Part shown: piece by piece, positions 15,093 to 29,929 of the stretch
How the letters are laid out: each line of letters opens with the position of its first letter
Numbering within the stretch: the first letter of the stretch is position 1
Source: Arabidopsis thaliana
Lineage: Eukaryota > Streptophyta > Magnoliopsida > Brassicales > Brassicaceae
NCBI RefSeq assembly: GCF_000001735.4
Contig: NC_003074.8
Location: 21,645,261-21,709,260 of the forward strand
Direction: 5' to 3'
Length of the DNA stretch: 64,000 nucleotides
The notes under the pieces: generated by a model
Database searches by the model: none
Told to the model about the DNA's origin: nothing
Seen by the model: the letters and a program-made list of their open reading frames with translations, nothing else
Made by a program: the position numbers and the translations under genes

Positions 15093-15605
15093 GCTTTAAC
15101 TTCAATTCTTCAAGAACCGATTATGTTCTCTTTCTCTCTCACTTATCTCTATTGTTTATTATTAGGGAGCAGCCACAGATGTGTATGTTTGCTCTTTAAA
15201 TGGTTATGTAGTAGACACGAATCGTCTCTTTGTTCAATGTGAAAAAAGAAAACCCCCTAGTAGACCCATATTATTCTCATGAGCTATTTAGTCATACAAA
15301 GCAGTTCAAACATTAAAATTGATCCAAGGAAAAGAAAAGTCAAAGGGTTTTCACTATATTGAGGATCAAAATGAGATATAAAAGGAGGTTTAGACAGAGC
15401 CACACAGGGGTCATAATAAAGAATGACCAACTTCATAGAGTGGTTTGCCTTACTCAGAATCCCTTTGAATCTTTGTGTCATCTCTATCACAGATTTGGTA
15501 AAGGTTTCGTCTAAACAGTTGATGTCATAGTCTGATCAAAGAAGAAGATCGGAACAAAAAAAAAAAACCTATCTGTAAGCAAATGATGGTGGGTGGTGAA
15601 GGCGG
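15093..15605. other. Convergent 3' ends of RH52 and CCR4b
   Basis: This 513-bp spacer carries the two 3'UTRs facing each other. There is an A-run at 15556-15567 and no additional gene. Confidence 0.5.
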
Positions 15606-18437
15606 TTAACCGCGTCTTGTCCTAGGCGTGCATCGAAATTCAGCTAAGAGAGCAATGTGATTAGAAGACCATTCTGGGGAAGGAAGAGCTGTGTCTTTTC
15701 TTAATCCATCTTCATCCAGTAATTCCAATAGAGATTCCACCATTAATGTATCCGCTGAAACCCAAACACAAAAAAATCTTCCAATTAAGTTAACTTGTTA
15801 TTTCTGATGTAGTTGAAAACAAGGACAATGGAGTTAAAAATGGTGAAACCTGTGTAGAATATGTAGTCATGAGTGCCGATGAAGTCCCTTGTACAATTGG
15901 TAAACAAAGGCTCGTTTGTATTAAGATCTATTCTCCTTCTGTGTTGTTCCAATCCAAGACCCATTATTCCCTTTCTCACAAACGATGAGTACGCGCTCAC
16001 CTGAAACCAATTCATTTATCAAATATCCAAGAGAGACGCAAAGATAAGCGGTATAAATTTACTTAAATCGAAAAAAGCAATGTTACCAGAGGCAATTGAT
16101 GAGTCAATTTGGTGTGAGGACGCAGGATATTAAGGGGATCGACTGCCAGATCTGGGTGCATTGGATCAACCTTTCCCATTACAAGAAGTGTATGAGGTGC
16201 ACTGTCATAAAAATGCCAAAAAGAAAAACTTTAGCTACTCATAAGAGAATTCTGCATTTCATGTATCATGTCAAAAGAATTTATGAATCAACAAACCTCC
16301 CAGGAAGCGTATTGAAGTCTCCACACACAAGCATAGGAATATCGGCACTAGCTGCTATTTTCTCTAGTCCCTTTAATAAGGTATGAACCTAAACGCAAAA
16401 GAATAAAAGAAAACATGAGGTGAATACTAATTCTTTCGAGTTCAATGAAATTTGATTTATTTCGGATATAGAGATACACCAACCTGCCAGAGCTTCACAT
16501 CCTTCAGATCTTGTTGAACATTTACATGTGTGTTTGCCTAAACAAGTTGCCACAACAAAATAAGAAAATTCATTGGCTTTCACTAAAAGAGCATATACAG
16601 AAACTAACAGTTCTCATGAGAATGGAAAAAAAAAAAGAACCAGTACCACACAAATAAGCTGGCGCTTCCCAGAAGGATCAGTAGGTTGATTACCAAATTT
16701 GGCTTCAAGAACAACTATCAACGCAATGTTATCCTACAACATAAGAATCATTGGTTTCAGTTTTGTAAACAATAACTCTCTGATAATCAGCTGTGGCCCA
16801 GAAAAATATTGTATACCATGTCAAAAATACCTTAACCAGTCGGTTTAAAGCAGTTCTCTTCTGAGCCTGAGGGATTAGAGCGTCAGTCAAAGACTGAGCA
16901 GCCTTGTTGAATTCAACCTGGATTTACAGTCCATGAATTAGTATAGAGATCTTACTGGATCTAGCAAGTAAACATATAGAACTGAATACAAACATCATAT
17001 TTCTTGACATGCGAAAACCTATCCCGCCGGAAAAATGTTGCACAGCCGTCAATGGCACTTGTACTTCCGCTGAGAACCTAGCAACAAGAAATTTGTGGTT
17101 AATAGATTTTAAAACATAAATCACTGAAGGAAGGAGTGTGTGGAATCATTGACCAAACCTCATTAGTCTTCCTCTTGTAAAGAGCTTGATACCCATGCTT
17201 ATCCAACTCAGGAGCAAAAATTTCATGGAAATGATCACTTTGTACCTGCCAGATAACAAAAAAAAGAACACATTAGAAGTAGATTTTTCAGAATTAAAAT
17301 GCTTTAAATCATTACCAAGTCCATACGAATAACATACTTCTTGCAGGCAAACTACATCGGCTCTATATCCAACAATCTCCCTTAACAAATTCTGTCTTCG
17401 GTATGGCCATGAAAGAGCCCAAGGAGGACAGTAACTGTAGAGGTCGCTACTTGCAGAAGTATCAGACAAAATGTTATATGAAAGAACAGTGAATGATCCT
17501 GCAGACTGAATCCGAGCATCTTGATCTAAGTGACCCATCCCATCAGCTCCGTTAACAGGGATTAGCTTACGGGGGCTTGGAGAAGGAGCAGGAATAACCC
17601 GTGAAGTCAAAATGGTACTAGGATGTCCGACAATCTGTTTAGTCTCAGCATTAGCCACAACACACTCGAACTTCAAAACGTGGCTAATATCATCAGCTGT
17701 TGGAGTGTACGTTTTGCAACCCCCAACCTCAACTAAAGTCTCTCCTCCATTTTTCTGAGTAATATTAGAAGGATAAAACGGAGCTGGACCATTGTTGGCA
17801 ATACTAAGATTTGACATAGACCCAGATAAGGAACCAGCGAGAGACCCAGAACCCGCACTGTTATTCCTGTTCAAGTCATCATCCTCGTTTGCGTTGTTTT
17901 CCGCAGCTGCTCGCTCGTGCAAAGTCCTGTGATGCTGCCACGCATCCGTGAAGCATTTTGGCGAACAGTGATAGCTTTTTGGAACAAGGGATCTACGCTT
18001 AGAACAGAAAACACACTGTAAAGTAGCTTGTTCCGTTGGATGCACACTGCAAATCGTTACTTTCTTATCACTCTGTACACGATACCTACAACAAATAAAT
18101 CCAAAAAATGAATCTACAACAAGATCAGAACTTTACACACAAAAACCATTTGACGACCTAAATCAGAACATCTACATGAGAAATCTCTGAATTCAGATCA
18201 AAATTCAATCTTTGATAAACCCCAATTCGCCAAATGATCCAAGAAAGCAATTAGACAAAGAGCCAATCAGAAATCTAACCATCTGTATCTCAAGAAGTAG
18301 CCTTCAAGAGGAGCAGATTCAGGGACGTCATCAGTGGTGGAGTTCTTATCGGGACGACGAACAAGGACGTAAGGAGTCAATTCACAGCCCACAATGGGAA
18401 TTTCAGAAGGAAGATGCACTCGGATCACGCTCAGCAT
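15606..18437 (-). CDS. CCR4B: CCR4b poly(A) deadenylase, 11 exons
   Basis: Exons (minus): 18280-18437, 17338-18085, 17159-17245, 16994-17077, 16831-16917, 16647-16733, 16484-16537, 16297-16388, 16087-16201, 15850-16000, 15606-15754. They total 1812 nt, giving 603 aa. Exons 1 and 3-9 are identical in length to those of CCR4a, so intron positions and phases are preserved. It has the same MYND-like Cys/His cluster (CVFCSKR, YHCSPKCF) and the same EEP nuclease motifs (SYNILSD, CLQEV, NTHVNV, CGDFNT, SSDHIALLAEF). Differences from CCR4a include DTSASSD for DTYASSD at the nuclease entry and GTHDYIFYT for GTLDYIFYT. Its role is deadenylation of mRNA with CAF1. Start and stop match the known 603-aa length as I recall it. 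Confidence 0.96.
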
Positions 18438-18582
18438 TGCTTTTCAATAACACCTGGTGATTGTCGAAGAACACTATCGAAGCAGCAGCAGCAGAGATTC
18501 AGAATCGAAGCAAGACCTTGATGATGATTATTAGATGATGAATATTGTCGTTGATAACCTAATGAAGTGGAGCGTACGATAG

Positions 18583-18618
18583 GCTGATCCACCATTTACT
18601 TGAACCGAAAACCCGACC
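18583..18618. promoter_or_regulatory. Upstream block shared with CCR4a
   Basis: CTGATCC, CATTTACTTGA and then AAAACCCGACC, matching the block at 8757-8792. It lies 146-181 bp upstream of the CCR4b ATG. Confidence 0.5.
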
Positions 18619-20153
18619 AATCTCTAGAAACCCTAGAAAATGTCTTCTTCAGACAAGGTTGAAGATCCGGCAGAACCAAATTAGAATCGAAGAAAAGAAA
18701 AAAAGAAAGGAAAATGATGGTATCGAGAAAGCTTATAAGAGATGTGAGATCTTGAAGGAATTTTGTATTAAGGATCGATTCTTTCGCTGTGAATATGGAA
18801 AAAATCAATGAAATCGATTTTGGTTTTTTTATGTGTTTTTTTTCCCCGAGTGGGTTTAATACTAAAACTATTATTTTGTGCTTTGAAGACATTATTATGA
18901 AATTTTATAATATTTTAATTGATCTTCCTTTTCGATGAAAATTTTGGTTTTGGCGCTCAAAGATTGAAAGTTTTTCGTTTTATTTTTGTTTATATAAAGA
19001 TAAAATTTTAAAATCTAGAAAATGCGTAAAAACAAATAATCCACAACTAAACATGACTTACCAAAGACAAATCAAGATTTATGACTCGTACCATTACGAA
19101 AACAAGATTGGTGACTTAAAAGAAGTGTATTTATATCTATGATAGATTGAAGAAAGAAGGAATGGTGAAGATGAGTCAATAGGTGAGTGTTCAACGCACA
19201 TTCAGTAGGAGCCAGGAGGTGTAGTTTCTTCGTTAAGATTAAGAGACAAGAAATATCAATTCGTGATATAATTATCTTGAAGACGATTTGTTGCAGATTA
19301 AGGTAGAATTAACTTCTTCTTCTTTTTTGTTTTTTTTTTAAAATGTGAGAATTACCCAAGAAGAGCAGCATAGTTTATCAATTCAATTGATCTTCTTAAG
19401 AATTGTTGAATTTGTCAAATTAATGAAAGAATCACATTTTAACATTGTCAAAATTGTCATGTTCATTTTCGCTTTTGTTTTCGTTTTAGCTAGTTCATTT
19501 GGTTTTCATAAATATAAGCGGTTCAAACCTGAAATAATTAAGGTTCGAATTATGAAAATTTTGTTGGTTTTTAATAAATTTAGGTAGACTAAATTTCATT
19601 CTTTTCAGGTTTACTCAATTTTAAAGTATAGAAATTTAAGATTTATATCTAACTTTTGTTGTATTTGATATGAAAAGTTATCGGTTTGTATTTTACCGAA
19701 TTTAGATAACTATTTACAAATTATTATTTTGAACTAATTATAGAAAACAAATACAATGCGTGTCCAGTAAATCAAAGTTGAGAGATTTCTTTCTCGTTTT
19801 TAAGCATTCAACACAATTTTTTCTATTTGTTATTTCGGAGGCCTGAGTCCACATTTTATATGAAGCATAACATGGAAAATAATAATAATTATTATTTTTC
19901 GAAAGCGATCTTTTCCAAACAAAGAAGCCTCAAACACTATATACGCTACAAAATAACATCTCGACCTTGTAACAAAGAATGCATTAGATATTTTTTTTTT
20001 TAATCAAAATTGTTGAGATGAGCAAAAGCACAGAACGTATTCAACTTTTCAAAAGGGTTGTGGCAGCTGAATATTATTTGTTCTATGATGGTAACTAACA
20101 ATTTGTTTATTTTTTGTTCTTTATAGTGAAATCTTTTGATTTGATTTTTCTTT

Positions 20154-20432
20154 TTGTTGTTGTTAGTTTTGTTGGAAGCCGTCAAAGACATACAAAAATT
20201 GAAAGTTGATCTAACGATAGAAGAGAAGAAATGCTTAGAAATGGTAAATGAGAATCTATTTAACGAGACAGTAAAGATACTAAAACCGCTCGAAGATATG
20301 GGTATGAGGTCTGAAGAAACAATCATTATAGATGATAATCAAAAGATGATTAAAGAGTATTTGGAGGACACCTTCATAGTTTGTCATAAAATATGTAAGG
20401 AGATTCAAAAGTTGGGTATTTGCCCTTTGTGA
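20154..20432 (+). CDS. Doubtful 92-codon ORF, possibly a last exon or gene relic
   Basis: The translation is charged and helix-prone (for example VKDIQKLKVDLTIEEKK, MIKEYLEDTFIVCHKICKEI) with no repeats, unlike random AT-rich translation. The first codon is not ATG. It is preceded by a T-rich tract ending in TTGTTGTTAG, which looks like a splice acceptor, so the real coding part could be a 3' exon beginning near 20167. I recognise no family and see no matching upstream exon. It may be a decayed gene fragment. Confidence 0.3.
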   Translation: MLLLVLLEAVKDIQKLKVDLTIEEKKCLEMVNENLFNETVKILKPLEDMGMRSEETIIIDDNQKMIKEYLEDTFIVCHKICKEIQKLGICPL

Positions 20433-21001
20433 GTTAAGTACTCTTATCGTCCTTTTTCTCTAGAGATTTGGAGGGTTTTTCAATATGAATTAGATATGTA
20501 AACCAATATTATTCAAACATGAGGTATAATCTAAAAAATGTGAAAGGAAAGATGGAAGGGATGAGGAGAGCAACCTTTTTTATTAATGATAAAATTTCAT
20601 TGGAAATGATAAACAAATTAAATTATGGAATAAAAATAAAATTATTCAAAAAAAAAAAGTTGAGTTGATTTTGGTTCATTTAGAAAACCATAATATTAAT
20701 TCGATTTTCTTTTGTTAAATATGGGCCAATTTGAAAGATCTTATTTGTAAAATAATATGGGCCAGATTGGTCAATTGGACAGATAAAACCGTGATACTGT
20801 GGTTGAACCAGCCGGTGCGGTCTAGATCAATTATTTAGTTCCCTGGTTCTGAACTTCAAACTTTGTTCTTGATGTTTATAAAAATCCGAACTTTTAAAAT
20901 TTCAGACCTTTATTAGAACTTTCTTCATGATGCACGAAACTTAGTTCTTAATTATAACTGAGATCGATCTGGGAAGTACTCTGTTTTCAGTATCCTTCTG
21001 C

Positions 21002-23227
21002 ATGAGCCTCAGCTGTGGAGATCTCGCCAATCACAACGATCGTGTAGTTAGCTTACTCAATGTCTGCAGAAAAGCTCCTTCCTTTGCAAGGACCAAAGCT
21101 CTTCACGCTCTCTCCATCACTTTATGCTCTGTTCTTTTGCAGCCAGTTTATGTCTGCAATAACATTATCAGTCTTTATGAGAAGCTTGGCGAGGTATCAC
21201 TTGCAGGCAAAGTGTTTGATCAAATGCCTGAGAGAAATAAAGTGTCTTTCAACACGATCATTAAAGGGTACAGCAAATACGGGGATGTTGATAAAGCTTG
21301 GGGTGTGTTCTCTGAGATGAGGTATTTTGGATATTTGCCGAACCAGTCAACAGTGAGTGGTTTATTGTCCTGTGCATCGTTGGATGTTCGTGCTGGAACT
21401 CAGTTGCACGGTTTGAGCTTGAAGTATGGCTTGTTTATGGCTGATGCATTTGTTGGTACTTGTTTGTTGTGTTTGTATGGGAGGCTTGACTTGCTGGAAA
21501 TGGCGGAACAGGTTTTTGAAGATATGCCGTTTAAGAGCTTGGAAACATGGAACCATATGATGTCTTTGTTGGGGCATCGTGGTTTTCTCAAAGAATGCAT
21601 GTTTTTCTTCCGTGAGCTTGTTAGGATGGGCGCTTCTTTAACTGAAAGCTCTTTCCTGGGTGTATTGAAGGGTGTATCTTGTGTAAAGGACTTGGATATT
21701 AGCAAACAGTTGCATTGCTCAGCAACGAAAAAAGGGTTAGATTGTGAAATATCCGTCGTTAACTCTCTCATCAGCGCATATGGAAAATGTGGCAATACGC
21801 ATATGGCAGAGAGAATGTTTCAGGATGCAGGTTCCTGGGATATAGTGTCATGGAACGCCATAATTTGTGCAACAGCCAAAAGTGAGAACCCGTTAAAAGC
21901 ACTCAAACTCTTTGTGAGTATGCCAGAGCATGGGTTTTCCCCGAACCAAGGTACATACGTTAGTGTTCTTGGTGTCTCTTCTCTTGTGCAGTTACTGAGT
22001 TGCGGACGCCAAATTCATGGCATGCTAATTAAGAATGGCTGCGAAACTGGCATAGTTTTGGGGAATGCGTTGATTGACTTTTATGCTAAATGTGGTAATC
22101 TGGAAGATTCCCGCCTATGCTTCGATTATATACGTGATAAGAACATTGTTTGTTGGAATGCGCTGCTTTCGGGTTATGCCAATAAGGATGGTCCGATTTG
22201 TCTCTCTTTGTTTCTGCAAATGCTTCAAATGGGTTTCAGGCCAACTGAATATACTTTTTCGACGGCCCTCAAATCTTGTTGTGTCACAGAGTTACAGCAG
22301 CTGCACTCTGTTATTGTGAGAATGGGATATGAAGATAATGACTATGTCTTAAGCTCTCTTATGAGATCCTACGCCAAAAATCAACTGATGAATGATGCTC
22401 TTCTTCTGCTGGATTGGGCTAGCGGGCCAACTTCGGTCGTCCCATTGAACATTGTTGCCGGAATCTATAGCAGAAGAGGCCAGTACCATGAATCTGTGAA
22501 GCTGATTTCGACACTAGAACAACCCGACACTGTATCTTGGAACATTGCAATTGCGGCCTGCTCTCGTTCTGATTACCATGAAGAGGTTATCGAACTTTTC
22601 AAACACATGCTTCAATCAAACATCCGCCCTGATAAGTACACATTCGTTAGTATCTTAAGTTTGTGTTCTAAGCTCTGTGACCTTACTCTTGGGAGTTCTA
22701 TTCATGGTTTGATCACCAAAACAGATTTCAGCTGCGCTGACACATTTGTATGTAACGTACTAATTGACATGTATGGGAAATGCGGAAGCATTAGGAGTGT
22801 AATGAAAGTCTTTGAAGAAACAAGAGAGAAAAACCTCATTACATGGACGGCATTGATTTCGTGTCTTGGCATCCATGGATATGGACAGGAGGCACTTGAA
22901 AAGTTTAAGGAAACACTGTCTTTGGGTTTTAAGCCAGATCGTGTCTCGTTCATCTCTATTCTAACTGCTTGCAGACATGGTGGTATGGTAAAAGAAGGAA
23001 TGGGTTTGTTTCAGAAAATGAAGGATTACGGTGTTGAACCAGAAATGGATCATTATCGTTGCGCCGTTGATCTTTTGGCAAGAAATGGTTACCTGAAGGA
23101 AGCTGAGCATCTGATTCGGGAAATGCCTTTCCCTGCAGATGCGCCTGTATGGCGTACATTTCTTGATGGTTGCAATAGATTTGCAGAAGAACAGAGAAAC
23201 ACTCTCAATGTCGTCTCTTTTCAGTAG
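21002..23227 (+). CDS. PLS-class pentatricopeptide repeat protein, intronless
   Basis: A single exon of 741 aa. Tandem ~35-residue PPR motifs run from about residue 50 to the end, with typical cores such as VSFNTIIKGYSKYGD, VSWNAIICATAKSENP, NALIDFYAKCGNLEDS and WTALISCLGIHGYGQEAL. P, L and S variants alternate, so it is PLS class. Such proteins bind organelle RNA base by base and act in editing, splicing or stability. The N-terminus lacks acids early on and is compatible with mitochondrial import, but that is a weak call. The protein stops just after MPFPADAPVWRTFLDGCN, where the E motif normally begins, so the E/DYW tail is missing. The 3' end faces the NECAP gene. I recall it as At3g58590. 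Confidence 0.95.
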   Translation: MSLSCGDLANHNDRVVSLLNVCRKAPSFARTKALHALSITLCSVLLQPVYVCNNIISLYEKLGEVSLAGKVFDQMPERNKVSFNTIIKGYSKYGDVDKAWGVFSEMRYFGYLPNQSTVSGLLSCASLDVRAGTQLHGLSLKYGLFMADAFVGTCLLCLYGRLDLLEMAEQVFEDMPFKSLETWNHMMSLLGHRGFLKECMFFFRELVRMGASLTESSFLGVLKGVSCVKDLDISKQLHCSATKKGLDCEISVVNSLISAYGKCGNTHMAERMFQDAGSWDIVSWNAIICATAKSENPLKALKLFVSMPEHGFSPNQGTYVSVLGVSSLVQLLSCGRQIHGMLIKNGCETGIVLGNALIDFYAKCGNLEDSRLCFDYIRDKNIVCWNALLSGYANKDGPICLSLFLQMLQMGFRPTEYTFSTALKSCCVTELQQLHSVIVRMGYEDNDYVLSSLMRSYAKNQLMNDALLLLDWASGPTSVVPLNIVAGIYSRRGQYHESVKLISTLEQPDTVSWNIAIAACSRSDYHEEVIELFKHMLQSNIRPDKYTFVSILSLCSKLCDLTLGSSIHGLITKTDFSCADTFVCNVLIDMYGKCGSIRSVMKVFEETREKNLITWTALISCLGIHGYGQEALEKFKETLSLGFKPDRVSFISILTACRHGGMVKEGMGLFQKMKDYGVEPEMDHYRCAVDLLARNGYLKEAEHLIREMPFPADAPVWRTFLDGCNRFAEEQRNTLNVVSFQ

Positions 23228-23485
23228 TTGAAGAAAGTAGAATTGGAAGAGATGTGCGAATTTTTTGATATTTATCTGATGTTTCTCTTGCAAAGCTCAT
23301 ATCTGTATATGGAGAAAATGAAACCTTTAGAGTTTTGTCTATCTAATCACAAGTTCAGAGAAATAGGCTTGTATTTTGGAATTGTACAGAAGATAAGCTC
23401 TCAGTAGCAAACAATCCAAACTTTGATCAGTCACATTACTTATAAAACGATCTTTGTGTATGGTAAAAAAGATTATAAGTTTAAA

Positions 23486-25739
23486 TCAACCCGCAGCTTG
23501 GAAATCTCCAAAGTCATCATCTGGTGCATCTTCAACCCCTCCATCTTTGGCTTTTAGGTCTTCTTTCTTCTCTTCTTCTTCTTCTTCTCGCTTTGTATCT
23601 AAATCTTGTTGTTCAGACGATCTTTGGAGGCTGAGGCTTGGCGGCAGACTTGACGGGGACTTCTGAGCAGTTGTGACAGGGGAAAGCGGTCCCGGAGGTG
23701 GAGGTGGCAGGATGATTGAAGGAATGGTGGTTTCTATTGACTTGCCTTTATCCTCCAACGAGAGATTGCCCAGACTCTTCTCTACCGTTTTTGACTTGCT
23801 GTCTTTATCGCTTCTCTGTTTCAATCATTTTGATGTGAAAAACAAAAAGAAACCTTGTGGGAAATGTATCCAGACAATAACTGTAAATCTTACATTTTTG
23901 AGTTGGAGAACAATGGTTTCTCCTTCCTTTAAGCTGTAATCAACGGATGAAGTGTTCTGATAGTGTTGTTCCATTTCTTCTGCTGTTTTCTTCTTGTTCA
24001 AATACCTTTAGCAAAGAGAGAGAAAGAGAGGGTGGTCAGATTCAAACATGATTTAGTTTTTCGAAAGAACACTTAGAAATCTGGAAGTGGAATGTTACTT
24101 CATATGGTCATGTAGTGCTGCTTGGAAATCATATGCTTCTGTTCTTTCCCGGAATCCGAGTCCGATAAAAGCATGTCGAACACGACCATCTGCATTGCAT
24201 CAAAGAACTAAACTCAAATAACAACTACAAGTTAACATCTCTATATCTATATGGAAAGTACGTACCTATCTTTTCTTCAACACGGAGAACAAAATATCTT
24301 CAAGACAAAACAGATTATTTTTTGTTAGACTAGCTGCACATCATGAGAAGAGCAAGTTAAGTTATGTGGTCAACTTTTTGTTACCTGCTACTGTCGATTA
24401 CTGCTTCTACAGGATGAAGTTCCCCCTCTCTTAGAAATGCCTGAGCGTAAAGTTCCCCTGTGGTTTTATCTACTAGTTTTATAATGCATTCTTCTCCTTT
24501 GCTCACCACTTTCAAAGCTCCTTCCCATGCCCATTTGTTCACGTCCCACTCATCTGCTCTGCAAGGATAAAATTTATACAAAAAAAGTATCAGCTGATGT
24601 CTATCTCCATCTTCCAATGGATTACTTGATGCACTTTTTCAAGTATCTTTTACCAAAGAAGCCAAGTTGAGTTGATACAAAGCGAATGTAACTAGATAAT
24701 GACCATCTTGATGCAAATTAAGGTTAAGCTACCATTCATAGTCATACATACTTCACGATTGGTTCAATAAGATTCGTTCCGAGTTTCTGATCATTTGCTA
24801 AGCCGAAGGGTTTATCGGGAAAAGGGGTTTTGTAAAAATCTCCTAACTACATATATCAGAATGACTGTTTCTATCATAAAGGTAAGAAAGAACCTGTACG
24901 AAGCTGCGGTTTTCCTTGGAGGTATCTGCATACACAAACAAAAAGACAATGAAGAGGTTACTTTGCCTAGCATCCCCGTAAAGTAACAGACACAGAAGAA
25001 AGCATAAACGATAAAATAACATTGATACATCAAGCTCCAATGTTGTCCATTACGAATGAGAATTTTATAGTTAAACCTAAATAACAACAGTTCACAATGT
25101 CTATGATTTCATCAAGGTAGCCAATTTGGAATCTCATACATCCTATAACACAATGACCATGTAACAATTTCACGAGTATCTCAAAAGCTAGTATGATTTC
25201 AGAGAGACCCCATCAAGATATCACTTAGCATGATATTGGTTAAAATTAATGTACTCTTTTATCACAAGCCTTGAATCTATCATACGAAATCTCCTTGAAA
25301 AGATTTTTCGCTGATAGTTACATGTGCAATCGATCACCATTGCAAATCCAAACAAAATTTCGAGTGATCAAGACTCAACGTCAAGTTTTCAACATATGCA
25401 AATTAAGACAACTTCCTCAATACCATTGCAAGAAATCTATAACACCAGATTGAATTTACGTTATAACTAATTATCAGATCCAAAACATCTCCTAAAATCA
25501 CCAAGTGAACTTGCAAAGAAAGGATGTAACTTGAGCATAAAAGACACAAAACTCATCAAAAATTATAAAATCACATCTCATGATAAGCCAAGAAAAGTTA
25601 CCAAATAAACATAGCATTCAGGCACTTGGAACAGAGCAATCTCTATAGCTTCTCTCTCCTCGTTATCATCGACATTCACAGGATCAGTGGAAGACTTCTT
25701 GTCTTCCTCCATAGTCGAAGAAGACGAAGCTTGATCCAT
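23486..25739 (-). CDS. NECAP-like (adaptin-ear-binding coat-associated) protein, 7 exons
   Basis: Exons (minus): 25602-25739, 24894-24925, 24385-24558, 24266-24297, 24099-24189, 23894-24005, 23486-23815. They total 909 nt, giving 302 aa. An acidic N-terminus is followed by the PHear (PH-like) NECAP domain at ~residues 25-185 (IPPRKTAASYRADEW, GELYAQAFLREGELHPVEAV, FIGLGFRERTEAYDF). A proline-rich linker and an acidic Lys/Glu tail follow. The last residues, DDDFGDFQAAG, contain FGDF, which fits the acidic GAE/gamma-ear-binding consensus (aromatic-G-P/D/E-aromatic). It is expected to work in clathrin-coated vesicle formation with AP-2 or AP-1. Two exons are only 32 nt. Only 258 bp separate its stop from the convergent PPR gene. 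Confidence 0.94.
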
Positions 25740-26300
25740 CTCAGAAACAAAGAATTTAACTTGGAGAAAAACCCAGATGAGACTAATCGATCAAACAAAC
25801 CCGTAAATCTTAAATGTTAAGTCTTTCCCGAACTGTGATTACAACAATCTCACGAGTCGCGAAGACGAAGAAACGTAGAGGTTTCGCGTTAGGTGTGTGT
25901 AGTGTATACCATTACTTCAATCTGAGCTACTTCAAAACCATCAGATCTAAGCTACCTCTGTTAAATCTGAACCGTCTATTACGTTGACTTTGAAACCCTG
26001 ATATAGACTAGACACCTATGTATCCTCCACCGCTGGGAAGTCAACATTGAAGCAGTTGATGGACCAACACCAACCAATAGAAAGAACGTCCACATTTACT
26101 TTAATGGGCCTTTTAAACTAATAGGCCTAGGCCCATTATAAATACATGGATTTGTTTTATTTTATTTTTCTCATATCTGTCTCTTGGTGGTGATGAGTAG
26201 GTAAACTGTGTGCGCTTATTAACTTCTCTCACACTGACTCTGCGACCCTAATTTGTGAGCTCTCTTCTCTTTGCGCAGTCAATTTGCTACAACTTAGAAA
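25740..26300. promoter_or_regulatory. Bidirectional promoter region NECAP / KARI
   Basis: This 561-bp head-to-head spacer carries KARI-proximal site II elements (TGGGCC 26105-26110, GGCCCA 26130-26135) and a TATA box (TATAAATA 26137-26144) about 157 bp before the KARI ATG. Site II elements bind TCP factors and are typical of growth-linked housekeeping genes. No TATA box was recognised on the NECAP side. Confidence 0.6.
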
Positions 26301-29379
<3,079 letters not shown>

Positions 29380-29906
29380 GTGAAGGGTTGAAAGTTTGTC
29401 AGTCTCTTATTTGTAATCGGAGTATTAAGTCGAGAGTTTGTGATGTTTTCTTAGGCGTGACTGTTTGTTTTGTTTGAAGGATTATGTCTCTTTGCTTTGG
29501 TCTTAAAATCTACTTAAATCAATAAAATAGTTTAACGAAATTTCGCTTTAACTATTTTCGTAACAACATTTGCAAACTTTCAACTTAATTTTGTCTAGAA
29601 TTGTGTATTGTCAATTTCAGTAACTGAACTGGGATTAGAGACGCTTGAGAGTTAAAGAAGGAACCAGTATCGAGAGTTTAGGATTTGATGAAGTTTATAT
29701 GTCTGCGTTAATCTTGCAACATTTAGGATACTTTTAGGATATAATAGTGTGTAATGCTACTTTTGTTGGGTCAAAAATAGTATGTTGCTATGTTGAATGA
29801 TTGAATATAGAATAAAGAGATAAGTTTTTTACAAATGCCAGATAGATTGAATATATGTAGTCACTCTCCAACTTCAATTATATTATTATTACAAGGAAAA
29901 ATCATT

Positions 29907-29929
29907 TGTGTGTGTGTGTGTGTGTGTGT
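29907..29929. repeat. (TG)n microsatellite
   Basis: About eleven uninterrupted TG dinucleotides, in the 3' flank of KARI. Confidence 0.9.

Larger units (their letters stand above)
18438..21001. other. Intergenic between CCR4b and PPR gene
   Basis: AT-rich. It includes the CCR4b upstream region, with the shared block at 18583-18618 and AAACCCTAG near 18627-18635, and the PPR gene upstream region. Two ORFs (19345-19587 and 20154-20432) are weak candidates; only the second is listed separately. No transposon ends recognised. Confidence 0.45.

Noticed and set aside
19345..19587. 80-codon hydrophobic ORF
   Set aside because: Ile/Phe/Lys composition expected of AT-rich DNA; starts in a T-run leader with no other support.
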